Source: Bacillus sp. NP157 (GTDB lineage: Bacteria; Pseudomonadota; Gammaproteobacteria; Xanthomonadales; Rhodanobacteraceae). From it: a stretch of 64,000 bases of DNA. Location: positions 3,658,001 to 3,722,000 of the forward strand of contig CP076546.1 in NCBI GenBank assembly GCA_018889975.1. Reading direction: 5' to 3'. Position 1 is the first letter of the stretch, and the number at the start of each line of letters is the position of its first letter. Below the pieces are notes generated by a model. It searched no databases and was not told the DNA's origin. It saw nothing but the letters and a program-made list of their open reading frames with translations. Of this stretch, positions 42,232 through 50,646 are shown piece after piece. The position numbers were made by a program, and so were the translations under genes.

Positions 42232-44409
42232 ATGACCGCTGATTCCCGCATCGAAGACCTGATTGCCCGCATGACCGTGGAGGAGAAGGTAGGCCAGCTC
42301 GGCATCTTTGCCGACGCCGTCCGCCCCTTCGCGCCGGACATCAATCCCGAAGCCAACGCCCGCGACGCCGCCGAAGTGCTGGCGCAGGTGCGCGCGGGGC
42401 GGGTGGGCTCACTGTTCAACGGCGTGGGTGCCGCGGAGGGCCGCGAGGCGCAGCGCGTCGCCGTCGAGGAAAGCCGGTTGGGCATCCCGCTGATCTTCGG
42501 TTCCGACGTCATCCACGGCATGCGCACCGTGTTCCCGATCCCGCTGGGCGAAGCATCGACGTTCGAACCCAGCCTGGCCGAGCGCACCGCGCGCGCGACC
42601 GCCGTGGAAGCGACCGCCGCCGGCATCCACTGGACGTTCGCCCCCGCCGTGGACATCGCCCGCGACCAGCGCTGGGGCCGCGTGGCCGAAGGCGCCGGCG
42701 AGGACGTCGTGCTTGGCGCGGCGTTCGCCGCCGCCCGCGTGCGTGGCTTCCAGGGTAGCGATCTCACCGCCGCCGACTCGCTGCTCGCGACGCCGAAGCA
42801 CTTCGCCGCCTACGGCGCCGTGCTCGGCGGCATGGAATACAACCAGGTGGACATGGCGCCGCAGACCCTGCGCGACGTGCACCTGCCGCCGTTCAAGGCG
42901 GCGCTGGACGCGGGCGCGCTCACCTTCATGAGCGCGTTCAACGACATCAACGGCGTGCCGGCATCGGCCAACCACGAACTGATGACCGACATCCTGCGCG
43001 GCGAGTGGGGCTTCAAGGGCTTCGTCGTCTCCGACTACACCGCCGACATGGAACTCATCGCCCACGGCTTTGCCGAGGACGAGCGCGATGCCACCCGCCT
43101 GGCCTTCACCGCGGGCGTGGACATGAGCATGCAAAGCGGCTTCTACGCCACCAGCCTGCCGTCGCTCGTCGAGAGCGGCGAAGTGTCGATGGCCGTGCTC
43201 GACGAAGGCGTGCGCCGCGTGCTCTCGGTGAAGCAGGCGATCGGCCTGTTCGATAACCCGTACCGTTCGCTCGACGCGGCCGCCGAGGCCGATACGTCGA
43301 AGAACGCCGAGCACGCCGAGCTGGCCCGCGACGCGGCACGCCGCTCCATCGTGCTGCTGAAGAACGACGGCGTGCTGCCGCTGAAGAAGGCTGGCCAGAA
43401 GATCGCACTGATCGGCCCGTTCGGCGCCGACGTCGACAACCTCGAAGGCTGCTGGACGCTGTTCGGCGACAAGACCCGCCACGTCAACATCGAAACCGGC
43501 CTGCGCGATGCACTTGCCGATGCGTCGGCGCTGGAAGTCGTCGCCGGCAGCGGTTTCGAAGACGCCATCGACGGCGGCATCGAAGCGGCCGTGGCCGCGG
43601 CGAAGCGCGCCGACGTCGTGCTGCTGGCGATCGGTGAACCGCAGAACTATTCCGGCGAAGCGCAGGCCCGCACGCAGATCATCGTGCCGCCGGCGCAGCA
43701 GGCGCTTGCCGAAGCCGTCGCGGCGGCGGGCACGCCGGTCGTCGTGCTGCTGAAGAACGGCCGTGCGCTTGCGCTGAGCGGTGCCGTGCGCGAAGCGAAC
43801 GCCATCCTGGTGACGTGGTTCCTCGGCAGCCAGACCGGCCCGGCGATCGCCGACGTGGCGTTCGGCGACTACAACCCGGCCGGGCGCCTGCCGGTCAGCT
43901 TCCCGCAGGACAGCGGCCAGGAGCCGCTGTTCTACAACCACCCGCGCACCGGCCGTCCGGAACTGGCGGACCAGCCGCCGGCGTTCAAGGCGCGCTACCG
44001 CGAAGTGACCTTCGAAGCGCTGTATCCGTTCGGCCACGGCCTCAGCTACACGACGTTCGGCTACACCGCGCCGTCGGTGAAGGCGAACGTTGGCTGGGAC
44101 GAAACGATCGTGGTCAGCGCCACGGTGACCAACACCGGTGCGCTCGCGGGCGAAGAAGTGGTGCAGCTGTACATCCACGACCGTGTCGCCAGCCGCGTGC
44201 GCCCCGTGCGCGAACTGAAGGCCTTCCGCAAGATCCTCCTCGCGCCCGGTGCGTCCGAAGAGGTGGCGTTCGAACTGACCCGCAGCGACCTCGCCTTCAC
44301 CCATCGCGATGGCGTGACCTTCGAGGCGGAGCCGGGCACGTTCGATGTCTGGATCACGGGCTCGTCGAGCCAGGGCGAAGCGGCTTCGTTCGTGCTCGCG
44401 AAGGGCTGA
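42232..44409 (+). CDS. Glycoside hydrolase family 3 beta-glucosidase (BglX-like), no signal peptide
   Basis: The 725-residue enzyme has the GH3 TIM barrel (about 1-320) with [59 protein letters not shown] and TPKHFAAYG, with the nucleophile Asp in [10 protein letters not shown] (about residue 269). The C-terminal alpha-beta sandwich and fibronectin-like domain carry [21 protein letters not shown] and [16 protein letters not shown]. Unlike periplasmic E. coli BglX it starts without a signal peptide, so it probably acts on imported disaccharides in the cytoplasm. AAGG precedes the ATG. It is likely beta-1,4/1,3-glucosidase; exact substrate unknown. Confidence 0.93.
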   Translation: MTADSRIEDLIARMTVEEKVGQLGIFADAVRPFAPDINPEANARDAAEVLAQVRAGRVGSLFNGVGAAEGREAQRVAVEESRLGIPLIFGSDVIHGMRTVFPIPLGEASTFEPSLAERTARATAVEATAAGIHWTFAPAVDIARDQRWGRVAEGAGEDVVLGAAFAAARVRGFQGSDLTAADSLLATPKHFAAYGAVLGGMEYNQVDMAPQTLRDVHLPPFKAALDAGALTFMSAFNDINGVPASANHELMTDILRGEWGFKGFVVSDYTADMELIAHGFAEDERDATRLAFTAGVDMSMQSGFYATSLPSLVESGEVSMAVLDEGVRRVLSVKQAIGLFDNPYRSLDAAAEADTSKNAEHAELARDAARRSIVLLKNDGVLPLKKAGQKIALIGPFGADVDNLEGCWTLFGDKTRHVNIETGLRDALADASALEVVAGSGFEDAIDGGIEAAVAAAKRADVVLLAIGEPQNYSGEAQARTQIIVPPAQQALAEAVAAAGTPVVVLLKNGRALALSGAVREANAILVTWFLGSQTGPAIADVAFGDYNPAGRLPVSFPQDSGQEPLFYNHPRTGRPELADQPPAFKARYREVTFEALYPFGHGLSYTTFGYTAPSVKANVGWDETIVVSATVTNTGALAGEEVVQLYIHDRVASRVRPVRELKAFRKILLAPGASEEVAFELTRSDLAFTHRDGVTFEAEPGTFDVWITGSSSQGEAASFVLAKG

Positions 44410-44485
44410 GCCTCGTACCTTCGTGCAGTGCCGCCGCCCCGCGTGGCGGCGCATACTTCCCGCTTGTCCATCGCGGAGTATTTCC

Positions 44486-45262
44486 ATGCACGATCTGACA
44501 GGCAAAGTGGCGCTGGTAACCGGCGCCGCCAGTGGCATCGGGCGCGCCATCGCCGAGGCCTATGCAAAGGCAGGCGCGAAGGTCGCGGTGGCCGACATCG
44601 CCGCCGACAAGGCGGCGGACGCGGCGCGTGGCATGGGCCCGCATGCGATCGGCCTGGCCATGGACGTCACCGACGAGGCGCAGGTCGACGAGGGCTTCGC
44701 GCGTACGCAGCGCGACCTCGGCCCGGTCGACATCCTCGTGAGCAACGCCGGTGTGCAGATCATCTCGCCGCTGGTCGATTTTTCCTTCGCCGACTGGAAG
44801 CGCATGCTGGCCATCCACATGGACGGCGCGTTCCTGACCTCGCGGGCCGCCATGCGGCAGATGATCGCCAGCGGCCGGGGCGGCTCGGTGATCCTCATGG
44901 GCTCCGCGCATTCGCATGTCGCCTCGAAGTTCAAGGCGCCCTACGTCGCCGCGAAGCATGGCCTGCTCGGCCTGGCCCGGGTCATCGCCAAGGAAGGCGC
45001 CGCCGACGGCATCCGTGCCAACGTCATCTGCCCGGGGTTCGTGCGCACCCCGCTGGTTGAAAAGCAGATTCCCGAGCAGGCGAAGGAACTGGGCATCAGC
45101 GACGAAGAGGTCATCCGCAACGTGATGCTGAAGGATACCGTCGACGGCGAGTTCACCACGCTGGAAGACATCGCCGACACAGCGCTGTTCCTCGCCGGCT
45201 TTGGATCGAATGCACTGACGGGGCAGTCGCTGCTCGTAAGCCATGGCTGGCACATGCAGTAA
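44486..45262 (+). CDS. bdhA: 3-hydroxybutyrate dehydrogenase
   Basis: The 258-residue SDR has [35 protein letters not shown], catalytic Ser in MGSAHSH and the YVAAK pair. The stretch [20 protein letters not shown] followed by [19 protein letters not shown] is specific to D-3-hydroxybutyrate dehydrogenases, which interconvert 3-hydroxybutyrate and acetoacetate with NAD in polyhydroxyalkanoate and ketone-body metabolism. I chose the ATG at 44486 with GGAG upstream. It follows the GH3 gene by 76 bases on the same strand; the two need not be related. Confidence 0.92.
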   Translation: MHDLTGKVALVTGAASGIGRAIAEAYAKAGAKVAVADIAADKAADAARGMGPHAIGLAMDVTDEAQVDEGFARTQRDLGPVDILVSNAGVQIISPLVDFSFADWKRMLAIHMDGAFLTSRAAMRQMIASGRGGSVILMGSAHSHVASKFKAPYVAAKHGLLGLARVIAKEGAADGIRANVICPGFVRTPLVEKQIPEQAKELGISDEEVIRNVMLKDTVDGEFTTLEDIADTALFLAGFGSNALTGQSLLVSHGWHMQ

Positions 45263-45295
45263 GCGCCGCATACTGCAGGGAAAACACTACACGGA

Positions 45296-45320
45296 GGCGC
45301 GGCGAACCTGACGCCGCGCC
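45296..45320 (+). terminator. GC-rich hairpin after bdhA
   Basis: A perfect 9-bp stem (ggcgcggcg / cgccgcgcc) with a 7-base loop lies 34 bases after the bdhA stop and about 80 before the next gene. No T-run follows, so termination would be weak or Rho-assisted. Confidence 0.35.
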
Positions 45321-45398
45321 GCGTCCCCTGCCGATACATCCCGCTGACGCGCGTTCGTAACCTGCTGGTCCCTTGCCTCGCATGAAGGACCACGCGCC

Positions 45399-47132
45399 AT
45401 GCCATCGTTCCGACACCTCGCCTGCTCCGCAGGTTTCCTCGCCGCCGCACTCGCCGCACCCGCCGCCGCGGCACAAGCGACCCGTCCCTATGTCGTACCC
45501 TCCGTGGCGGTGCGCGGCATCACCTGGGGGCCGTGCACCACCCAGAGCGTGAAAGTCTATGCCCCCGTGCTCGGCGAACGCCTGCGCTGCGGCACGTTGC
45601 TCGCCCCGCGCGACCATCACCAGCCAGCGGATGGCGACATCACGGTTTCCGTCGTGCGTGTCGCCGCGCGCCTGCCCGATCGCCGCCGTGGCGTGCTGTT
45701 CGTCAATCCGGGCGGGCCGGGGGGCGATGCCGGTTTCTTTGCAGGCATGCTGGCGGCGATCTGGGCGAACGCGAAACCCGACGATGCGGTCCACGGGGAA
45801 AAGAAACGCCTCGCCGACGAGTTCGACCTGGTGGCGGTGATCCCCCGCGGCATGTCGGGCAGCGTGCCCCTGCAGTGTCCACTCACGCTCAAGGCCACGA
45901 CGCAGCCGATCCTCATCGATCGCAGCCCGCGCAACATCGCCGCGTGGGATCGCATGGCGCGCGGTTACGCGCAGGCCTGCCGCGACGATCCGTTGTATCC
46001 GTACGTCACGACCGCGCAGACCGTGTACGACCACGACCTGGTCCGGCGCGCCCTCGGCGAGGCCACGTTCAACTTCTACGGTGTGTCCTACGGTACGTGG
46101 CTCGGTGCGTGGTATGGCGCGACTTATCCCGGCGTGGTGGGTCGCATGGTGTTCGATTCGTCCATGGATTACACCCGCTCGATCGAAGCGAACTACCTGC
46201 AATCGCTTCCCGCCGCACAGGAGTCCTTCGTCCGCCTCGTGGCACGTCCCGCCGCCAACCGTCCCGCGGTGTACGGGCTTGGCTCCGATCCGGCGGCCGT
46301 CGTGGAGGTGCTGCGTGGGCTCGAGCCACGCGTCCGCGACGCCTGGACGGGCAATTTCAGCGGGCCGGAGCACCTCATGGCCGCCAGGATCGTGTCGGAC
46401 TGGTTGCTTGCCGACCCTGCGCTTGAGAAGTCCGCATTGAGCAATCGCATCGGCGCACACGCCTTCAGCGACGATGCGGGCATCAACCAGCTCGCGCGCG
46501 ATGCCGCCCTCAACGCCATTGAGGAGATCTACGCACCGCCGGTCGTGCGACAGGCACGCCTCTCCGCCATGGCCGCGATGATCGTCACCATCGGCTGCAA
46601 CGACACGGCGGCCACGGCCGATGCCGGCGCGTGGCATCGAACCATCGCCGATGCGGCTCGCGACTACCCGGCGGGACACAGTGGCGACCTCATGAACCCG
46701 TGCGTGTTCTCCCACGGCCCCAATGCCGTCAAACCTCCCATCGAGCGGCTGGCACGGGCCGGTCGAATCATGATGATCCAGTCCGAGTTCGATCGCCTCA
46801 CCCCGGTCACGGGTGCGCTGCGCACGCTCAACGAGCTACCCAACGCGAAGATGCTTATCCTGCGGGGATCGGATGCGCATACGGTTTTTACCGTTACCGA
46901 CGAGCCCTGCATCGAGCGGACCGGTGCGCGCTTCCTTCTCGATGGCCGCGCACCGAGCAGCCAGCTGACCGAGTGCATGGTCAGCCTGCCCTCGGGGCCG
47001 TCACCCGAGCACTTCACGCAGCCCGTGCAGGTTCGCGCCTGGCGATCGCAGATGGCACGGCAAGCCACCGATGGAGGCCGGCGCGCGCTGCTGGCCGCGT
47101 CCGCCACCGTCGAAGCGGAGGACGCACCATGA
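45399..47132 (+). CDS. Secreted S33-type (TAP-like) alpha/beta hydrolase, paralog 1
   Basis: The 577-residue protein has a Sec signal (LACSAGFLAAALAAPAAAAQA). It shares with the TAP-like tripeptidyl/proline peptidase branch: NPGGPGGDAG (oxyanion loop), VIPRGMSGS, the nucleophile elbow GVSYGT, the acid in SEFDRLTP and the His in SDAHTVF. These enzymes release aminoacyl or peptide groups and sometimes modify small metabolites. The ATG at 45399 has AAGGA upstream. It overlaps the next paralog by 4 bp (ATGA). Substrate unknown. Several conserved Cys suggest disulfides in the periplasm. Confidence 0.85.
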   Translation: MPSFRHLACSAGFLAAALAAPAAAAQATRPYVVPSVAVRGITWGPCTTQSVKVYAPVLGERLRCGTLLAPRDHHQPADGDITVSVVRVAARLPDRRRGVLFVNPGGPGGDAGFFAGMLAAIWANAKPDDAVHGEKKRLADEFDLVAVIPRGMSGSVPLQCPLTLKATTQPILIDRSPRNIAAWDRMARGYAQACRDDPLYPYVTTAQTVYDHDLVRRALGEATFNFYGVSYGTWLGAWYGATYPGVVGRMVFDSSMDYTRSIEANYLQSLPAAQESFVRLVARPAANRPAVYGLGSDPAAVVEVLRGLEPRVRDAWTGNFSGPEHLMAARIVSDWLLADPALEKSALSNRIGAHAFSDDAGINQLARDAALNAIEEIYAPPVVRQARLSAMAAMIVTIGCNDTAATADAGAWHRTIADAARDYPAGHSGDLMNPCVFSHGPNAVKPPIERLARAGRIMMIQSEFDRLTPVTGALRTLNELPNAKMLILRGSDAHTVFTVTDEPCIERTGARFLLDGRAPSSQLTECMVSLPSGPSPEHFTQPVQVRAWRSQMARQATDGGRRALLAASATVEAEDAP

Positions 47133-48805
47133 CGCATCGTTGGCCTTCCATCGCCTTGCTCGCCATCCTGTGTTCGATTACCACGCGCGAAGGCAGTGCG
47201 TCGACAACGCCCGACGTCATCTGGACGACCTGTCCTGAAACATGGGTTGGCACGAGTTCGGGCGTGCTCGGCGATCGCCTCCAGTGCGCCAGCGTGCGCA
47301 TGCCGCTCGACCATGCCGCGCCCGGGCACCGTGGCATCCATGTCGGTGTCGTCCGTATCCGTGCGGCGGTGCCTTCGGCGCGCGAGGGCGCCATCTTCTT
47401 CAACAAGGGTGGACCCGGTGGGCACCCCGGCCGGCTGCTGCGCTCCATGGCCGAAGGCTGGACGCGCACCGATCCAGCCGATGCCCGCGACGGTGACAAA
47501 CGCAGGCTGGCCGAGCGCTTCGACCTCGTCGCCGTGATCCCGCGTGGCCTGGTCGGCAGCGAGCGCATCCACTGCATGACCGGCATGCCACCGCGGTATC
47601 CCTTCCTCCCGACACACCTCGATGACGATACCTGGCAACTTGCGATCGATGAAGCGCAGTCCATCGTCGACGCGTGTGCCGCGCATGGCAACGCGCGTTT
47701 CGTGAACACAGAGCAGCACGTGCACGACATGGATGCCATCCGGCGTGCGCTCGGCGATGAGCGCCTGAATTTCTACGGCATCTCGTACGGCGGCACGGTC
47801 GGCGCCTGGTATGCCGCGATGTATCCCGGCCACGCCGGCCGCCTTCTGCTCGATTCCAGCATGGATTTCAGCCACGACTACCGCACGGCGTTGCGGCTGG
47901 CGATGTCGGCACGGCAAGCGGCGTTCACCCGCGATGTCGCGGGGCCGGTACTTCAGGCGCCCGGCCGCTATGGGCTGGGCGACGATGCGCGGGCTGTAAG
48001 CGATCGCATCGGTGGCATGCCGGCGCCGGCACGCGAGGCATGGGGTACGCGACTGGACAGCCCGGCGCGGCTTGCCGCTGCGCTACACCTCGCCAGCTGG
48101 CTCGGCACGGACGGCCCGCGGAACCTCGCCGCCATGCGTCGGCGTATTCGCGAGGCGACGTTCTCGACGGACGCGACCGTCGACGGGCAGATCCGCTGGC
48201 ACGCCGGTAGCCTGGCCAGCGAGTTCTATGCCACTACTCAGAGCGAGCCCGTCTTCGCCATTGGCCCGGATGGCGATTCGGTACGCATCCTCACGTCGTG
48301 CAACGACTCGCCGTGGACCCGCACGGATGCGCAAATCCGCGAGAGCATGCTGGCTGATGCCCGTCAGAACATCGCGTTCACCGGCGATGAAACCCTCGAG
48401 GAGTTGACCTGCTCCCGGTGGGGCGGCCCGAGCGCACGCCCGCCCGATCTGTCGCTGCTGGAACGCGCTTCACCGTTTCTGTTGATCCAGTCGGAAAAGG
48501 ATACGAGCACACCGCTCATGGGCGGCCAGTTCATCGTTGCGCGCTTCCCGAATGCCCGCATGCTGCTGGTGCGGGATTCGAACGTGCATGGCGTCTTCAA
48601 CTTCACCAACACGGGCTGCGTGGAGCGCACGGCATCGCGCTACCTGCTCACCGGCGCCCTCCCGGACTCGCGCTCGCGCGTGCTCGCTTGCGACGCCGTG
48701 ACCGGTGCACCGGGCGATGAACTCCCCGGCACCCCGCGGCCGCCACCCCCCGAACCGCTACCTGTCGATCTTCCGGTGCCGCCAGCCGGGCACGACGAGT
48801 TCTGA
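47129..48805 (+). CDS. Secreted S33-type (TAP-like) alpha/beta hydrolase, paralog 2
   Basis: The 558-residue protein has a signal (WPSIALLAILCSITTREGSAS) and the same motifs as paralog 1: NKGGPGGHPG, VIPRGLVGS, the elbow GISYGG, the acid in SEKDTSTP and the His in NVHGVF. The C-terminus is a Pro-rich tail (about 530-555). It is more like paralog 3 than paralog 1 in the EQHV-DMDA segment. It is translation-coupled to paralog 1 through an ATGA overlap. A longer reading to 46631 is a shadow. Confidence 0.85.
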   Translation: MTHRWPSIALLAILCSITTREGSASTTPDVIWTTCPETWVGTSSGVLGDRLQCASVRMPLDHAAPGHRGIHVGVVRIRAAVPSAREGAIFFNKGGPGGHPGRLLRSMAEGWTRTDPADARDGDKRRLAERFDLVAVIPRGLVGSERIHCMTGMPPRYPFLPTHLDDDTWQLAIDEAQSIVDACAAHGNARFVNTEQHVHDMDAIRRALGDERLNFYGISYGGTVGAWYAAMYPGHAGRLLLDSSMDFSHDYRTALRLAMSARQAAFTRDVAGPVLQAPGRYGLGDDARAVSDRIGGMPAPAREAWGTRLDSPARLAAALHLASWLGTDGPRNLAAMRRRIREATFSTDATVDGQIRWHAGSLASEFYATTQSEPVFAIGPDGDSVRILTSCNDSPWTRTDAQIRESMLADARQNIAFTGDETLEELTCSRWGGPSARPPDLSLLERASPFLLIQSEKDTSTPLMGGQFIVARFPNARMLLVRDSNVHGVFNFTNTGCVERTASRYLLTGALPDSRSRVLACDAVTGAPGDELPGTPRPPPPEPLPVDLPVPPAGHDEF

Positions 48806-48954
48806 GGCATCGCCAGCAGCTGGCCTGACACAGGTACTGGCACTTCCCCTACATCGTTTGTCGAAACGGATGCCACGCCGGCGGCCGATTCCCCGATAGG
48901 GGACCACGCCGCGGATGTCTAACGTATGCGTCCCTTCATTGCACGGACGCAGTC

Positions 48955-50646
48955 ATGCACCCCATCTGCCGCCTTGCCCGCGCCACGGGCCGGTTCGCCT
49001 CACGTTGTCTTCCGTTCGCCGTTGTCGGAGCCATCGCCGTGCCTCCCGGCACCGTAGCCGCTGCCAACGCCCGGCCACCCCTGATCCGTTGGGGGGATTG
49101 CGACCCCGCACTCGTCGGTGGGGCCTACCCCGATCTCGGCTACCGTCTGCACTGCGGCCGGGCGCATATGCCGCTGGATCATCTCAAGCCCGACGGGCGC
49201 ACCATCGAGGTCGGCATCGTGCGGATCGCCGCGGCGGATTCGATGCAGCGCGAGGGGGCCATCTTCGTCAATGTTGGCGGACCGGGCGGCCAGCCGGCGG
49301 CCTACGTCGCAGCGCTCGCATCGTATTTCGACTCGGTCGACCCGACCGATCCCGTGCATGGCGACAAGCGCCGCCTGGCCGAGCGCTTCGACTTCATCGC
49401 CGTGATCCCGCGCGGCCTGAAAGGCGGCTGGACCTACGATTGCGACCCACCGCCACTCACCCATCAGTTCCTCCCCGCGCACCGCGACGATGCCAATTGG
49501 GCGAAGGTGCTCAGCGACACCCGTGCGCGCGCAAATGCCTGCTCCCGACCGGTGGAAGCGCCGTATCTCAGCACCGAACAGCATGTGCGCGACATGGACG
49601 CCGTGCGCGCGTCGCTCGGCGATCCGCTGATTCACTTCTACGGCATCTCCTACGGCGGACGCGTGGGCGCCACCTACGCGGCATTCTTCCCACACCGCCT
49701 CGGGCGCATGCTGCTGGACTCGACGCTGGCTTTCCCGGGCAGTTATCGCAACGGCATGTACCTGACCAGCGATGCCGAGCGCGCGGTATTCGAACGCGAC
49801 GTGCTGGGCCCGGTGCAGCACGAAGCACGGCGCTTCGGCCAACCCGAGGGCGACGGGGCACTGGCGTGGGCCGTGCGCAATCTTTCGGATGTGGTGCGGC
49901 CCGCATGGCATGACGCCATGCTGGACCCGGTGTACCTCGCGGCGGTGCTCACGATGGATCGTTGGGTGAAGACCGGTGGCTGGCACGGTTGGGATGCGCT
50001 AGCCCGGAAGGTGTCGACGCAGCGTTTCAGCCCCGATCCCGATGGCGATGTCGCCATCCGCGCCGTCGCGGAAGAACTGGTCGAACACGGCCAGCGCGTG
50101 ACCACCGAGGCTGGCTGGCGCACCCGACGCGGCATGCGGACGCAGGAGTCGCTGATCGACCAGCATGGCGAGTGGCTGAACCTTGCCGTGATGTGCAACG
50201 ACGAAACCTGGGAGCCGATCGAGCAGAAGATCCGCGCGCGCGCCGACCGCGACGCTTTCGACTATCCCCTGCTCGATGGCACGCAGATCGTCGACCAGCT
50301 CACCTGTTCCGCATGGCCGCGGCGTGTTGCACGCAGCCCCGACTTCGACCTGTTGACGACGCGCGCACCGTTCCTGCTGCTGCAATCGGAGGATGACGTG
50401 GCGACGCCCCTGGCTGGCGCACGGACCGTGCTCAAGCGTTTTCCGACGAGTCGCCTGATCGTCGCCCGCGGCGTGGGAAGGCATGGCTTGCTGGGCCGTT
50501 CGTCGACGCCGTGCATCGAACAAGGTGCAATCGCCTATCTGCTGCGTGGCGAGCTTCCGGCTGGCACGCAGCGCGAAAGCTCATGCCCGTTCGTTCCGTT
50601 CCACGAAGGCGATCCGCGCGATGCGTATGCCCCTGAAGGTCAGTGA
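48955..50646 (+). CDS. Secreted S33-type (TAP-like) alpha/beta hydrolase, paralog 3
   Basis: The 563-residue protein has a signal (LPFAVVGAIAVPPGTVAAA) and NVGGPGGQPA, VIPRGLKGG, TEQHVRDMDAVRASLG, the elbow GISYGG, the acid in SEDDVATP and the His in GRHGLL. It lies 149 bp after paralog 2, whose gap shows no terminator I trust, so three paralogs may be one operon. Its tail overlaps the convergent rhamnosidase gene by 7 bp. Function is not recognised beyond family. Confidence 0.85.
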   Translation: MHPICRLARATGRFASRCLPFAVVGAIAVPPGTVAAANARPPLIRWGDCDPALVGGAYPDLGYRLHCGRAHMPLDHLKPDGRTIEVGIVRIAAADSMQREGAIFVNVGGPGGQPAAYVAALASYFDSVDPTDPVHGDKRRLAERFDFIAVIPRGLKGGWTYDCDPPPLTHQFLPAHRDDANWAKVLSDTRARANACSRPVEAPYLSTEQHVRDMDAVRASLGDPLIHFYGISYGGRVGATYAAFFPHRLGRMLLDSTLAFPGSYRNGMYLTSDAERAVFERDVLGPVQHEARRFGQPEGDGALAWAVRNLSDVVRPAWHDAMLDPVYLAAVLTMDRWVKTGGWHGWDALARKVSTQRFSPDPDGDVAIRAVAEELVEHGQRVTTEAGWRTRRGMRTQESLIDQHGEWLNLAVMCNDETWEPIEQKIRARADRDAFDYPLLDGTQIVDQLTCSAWPRRVARSPDFDLLTTRAPFLLLQSEDDVATPLAGARTVLKRFPTSRLIVARGVGRHGLLGRSSTPCIEQGAIAYLLRGELPAGTQRESSCPFVPFHEGDPRDAYAPEGQ

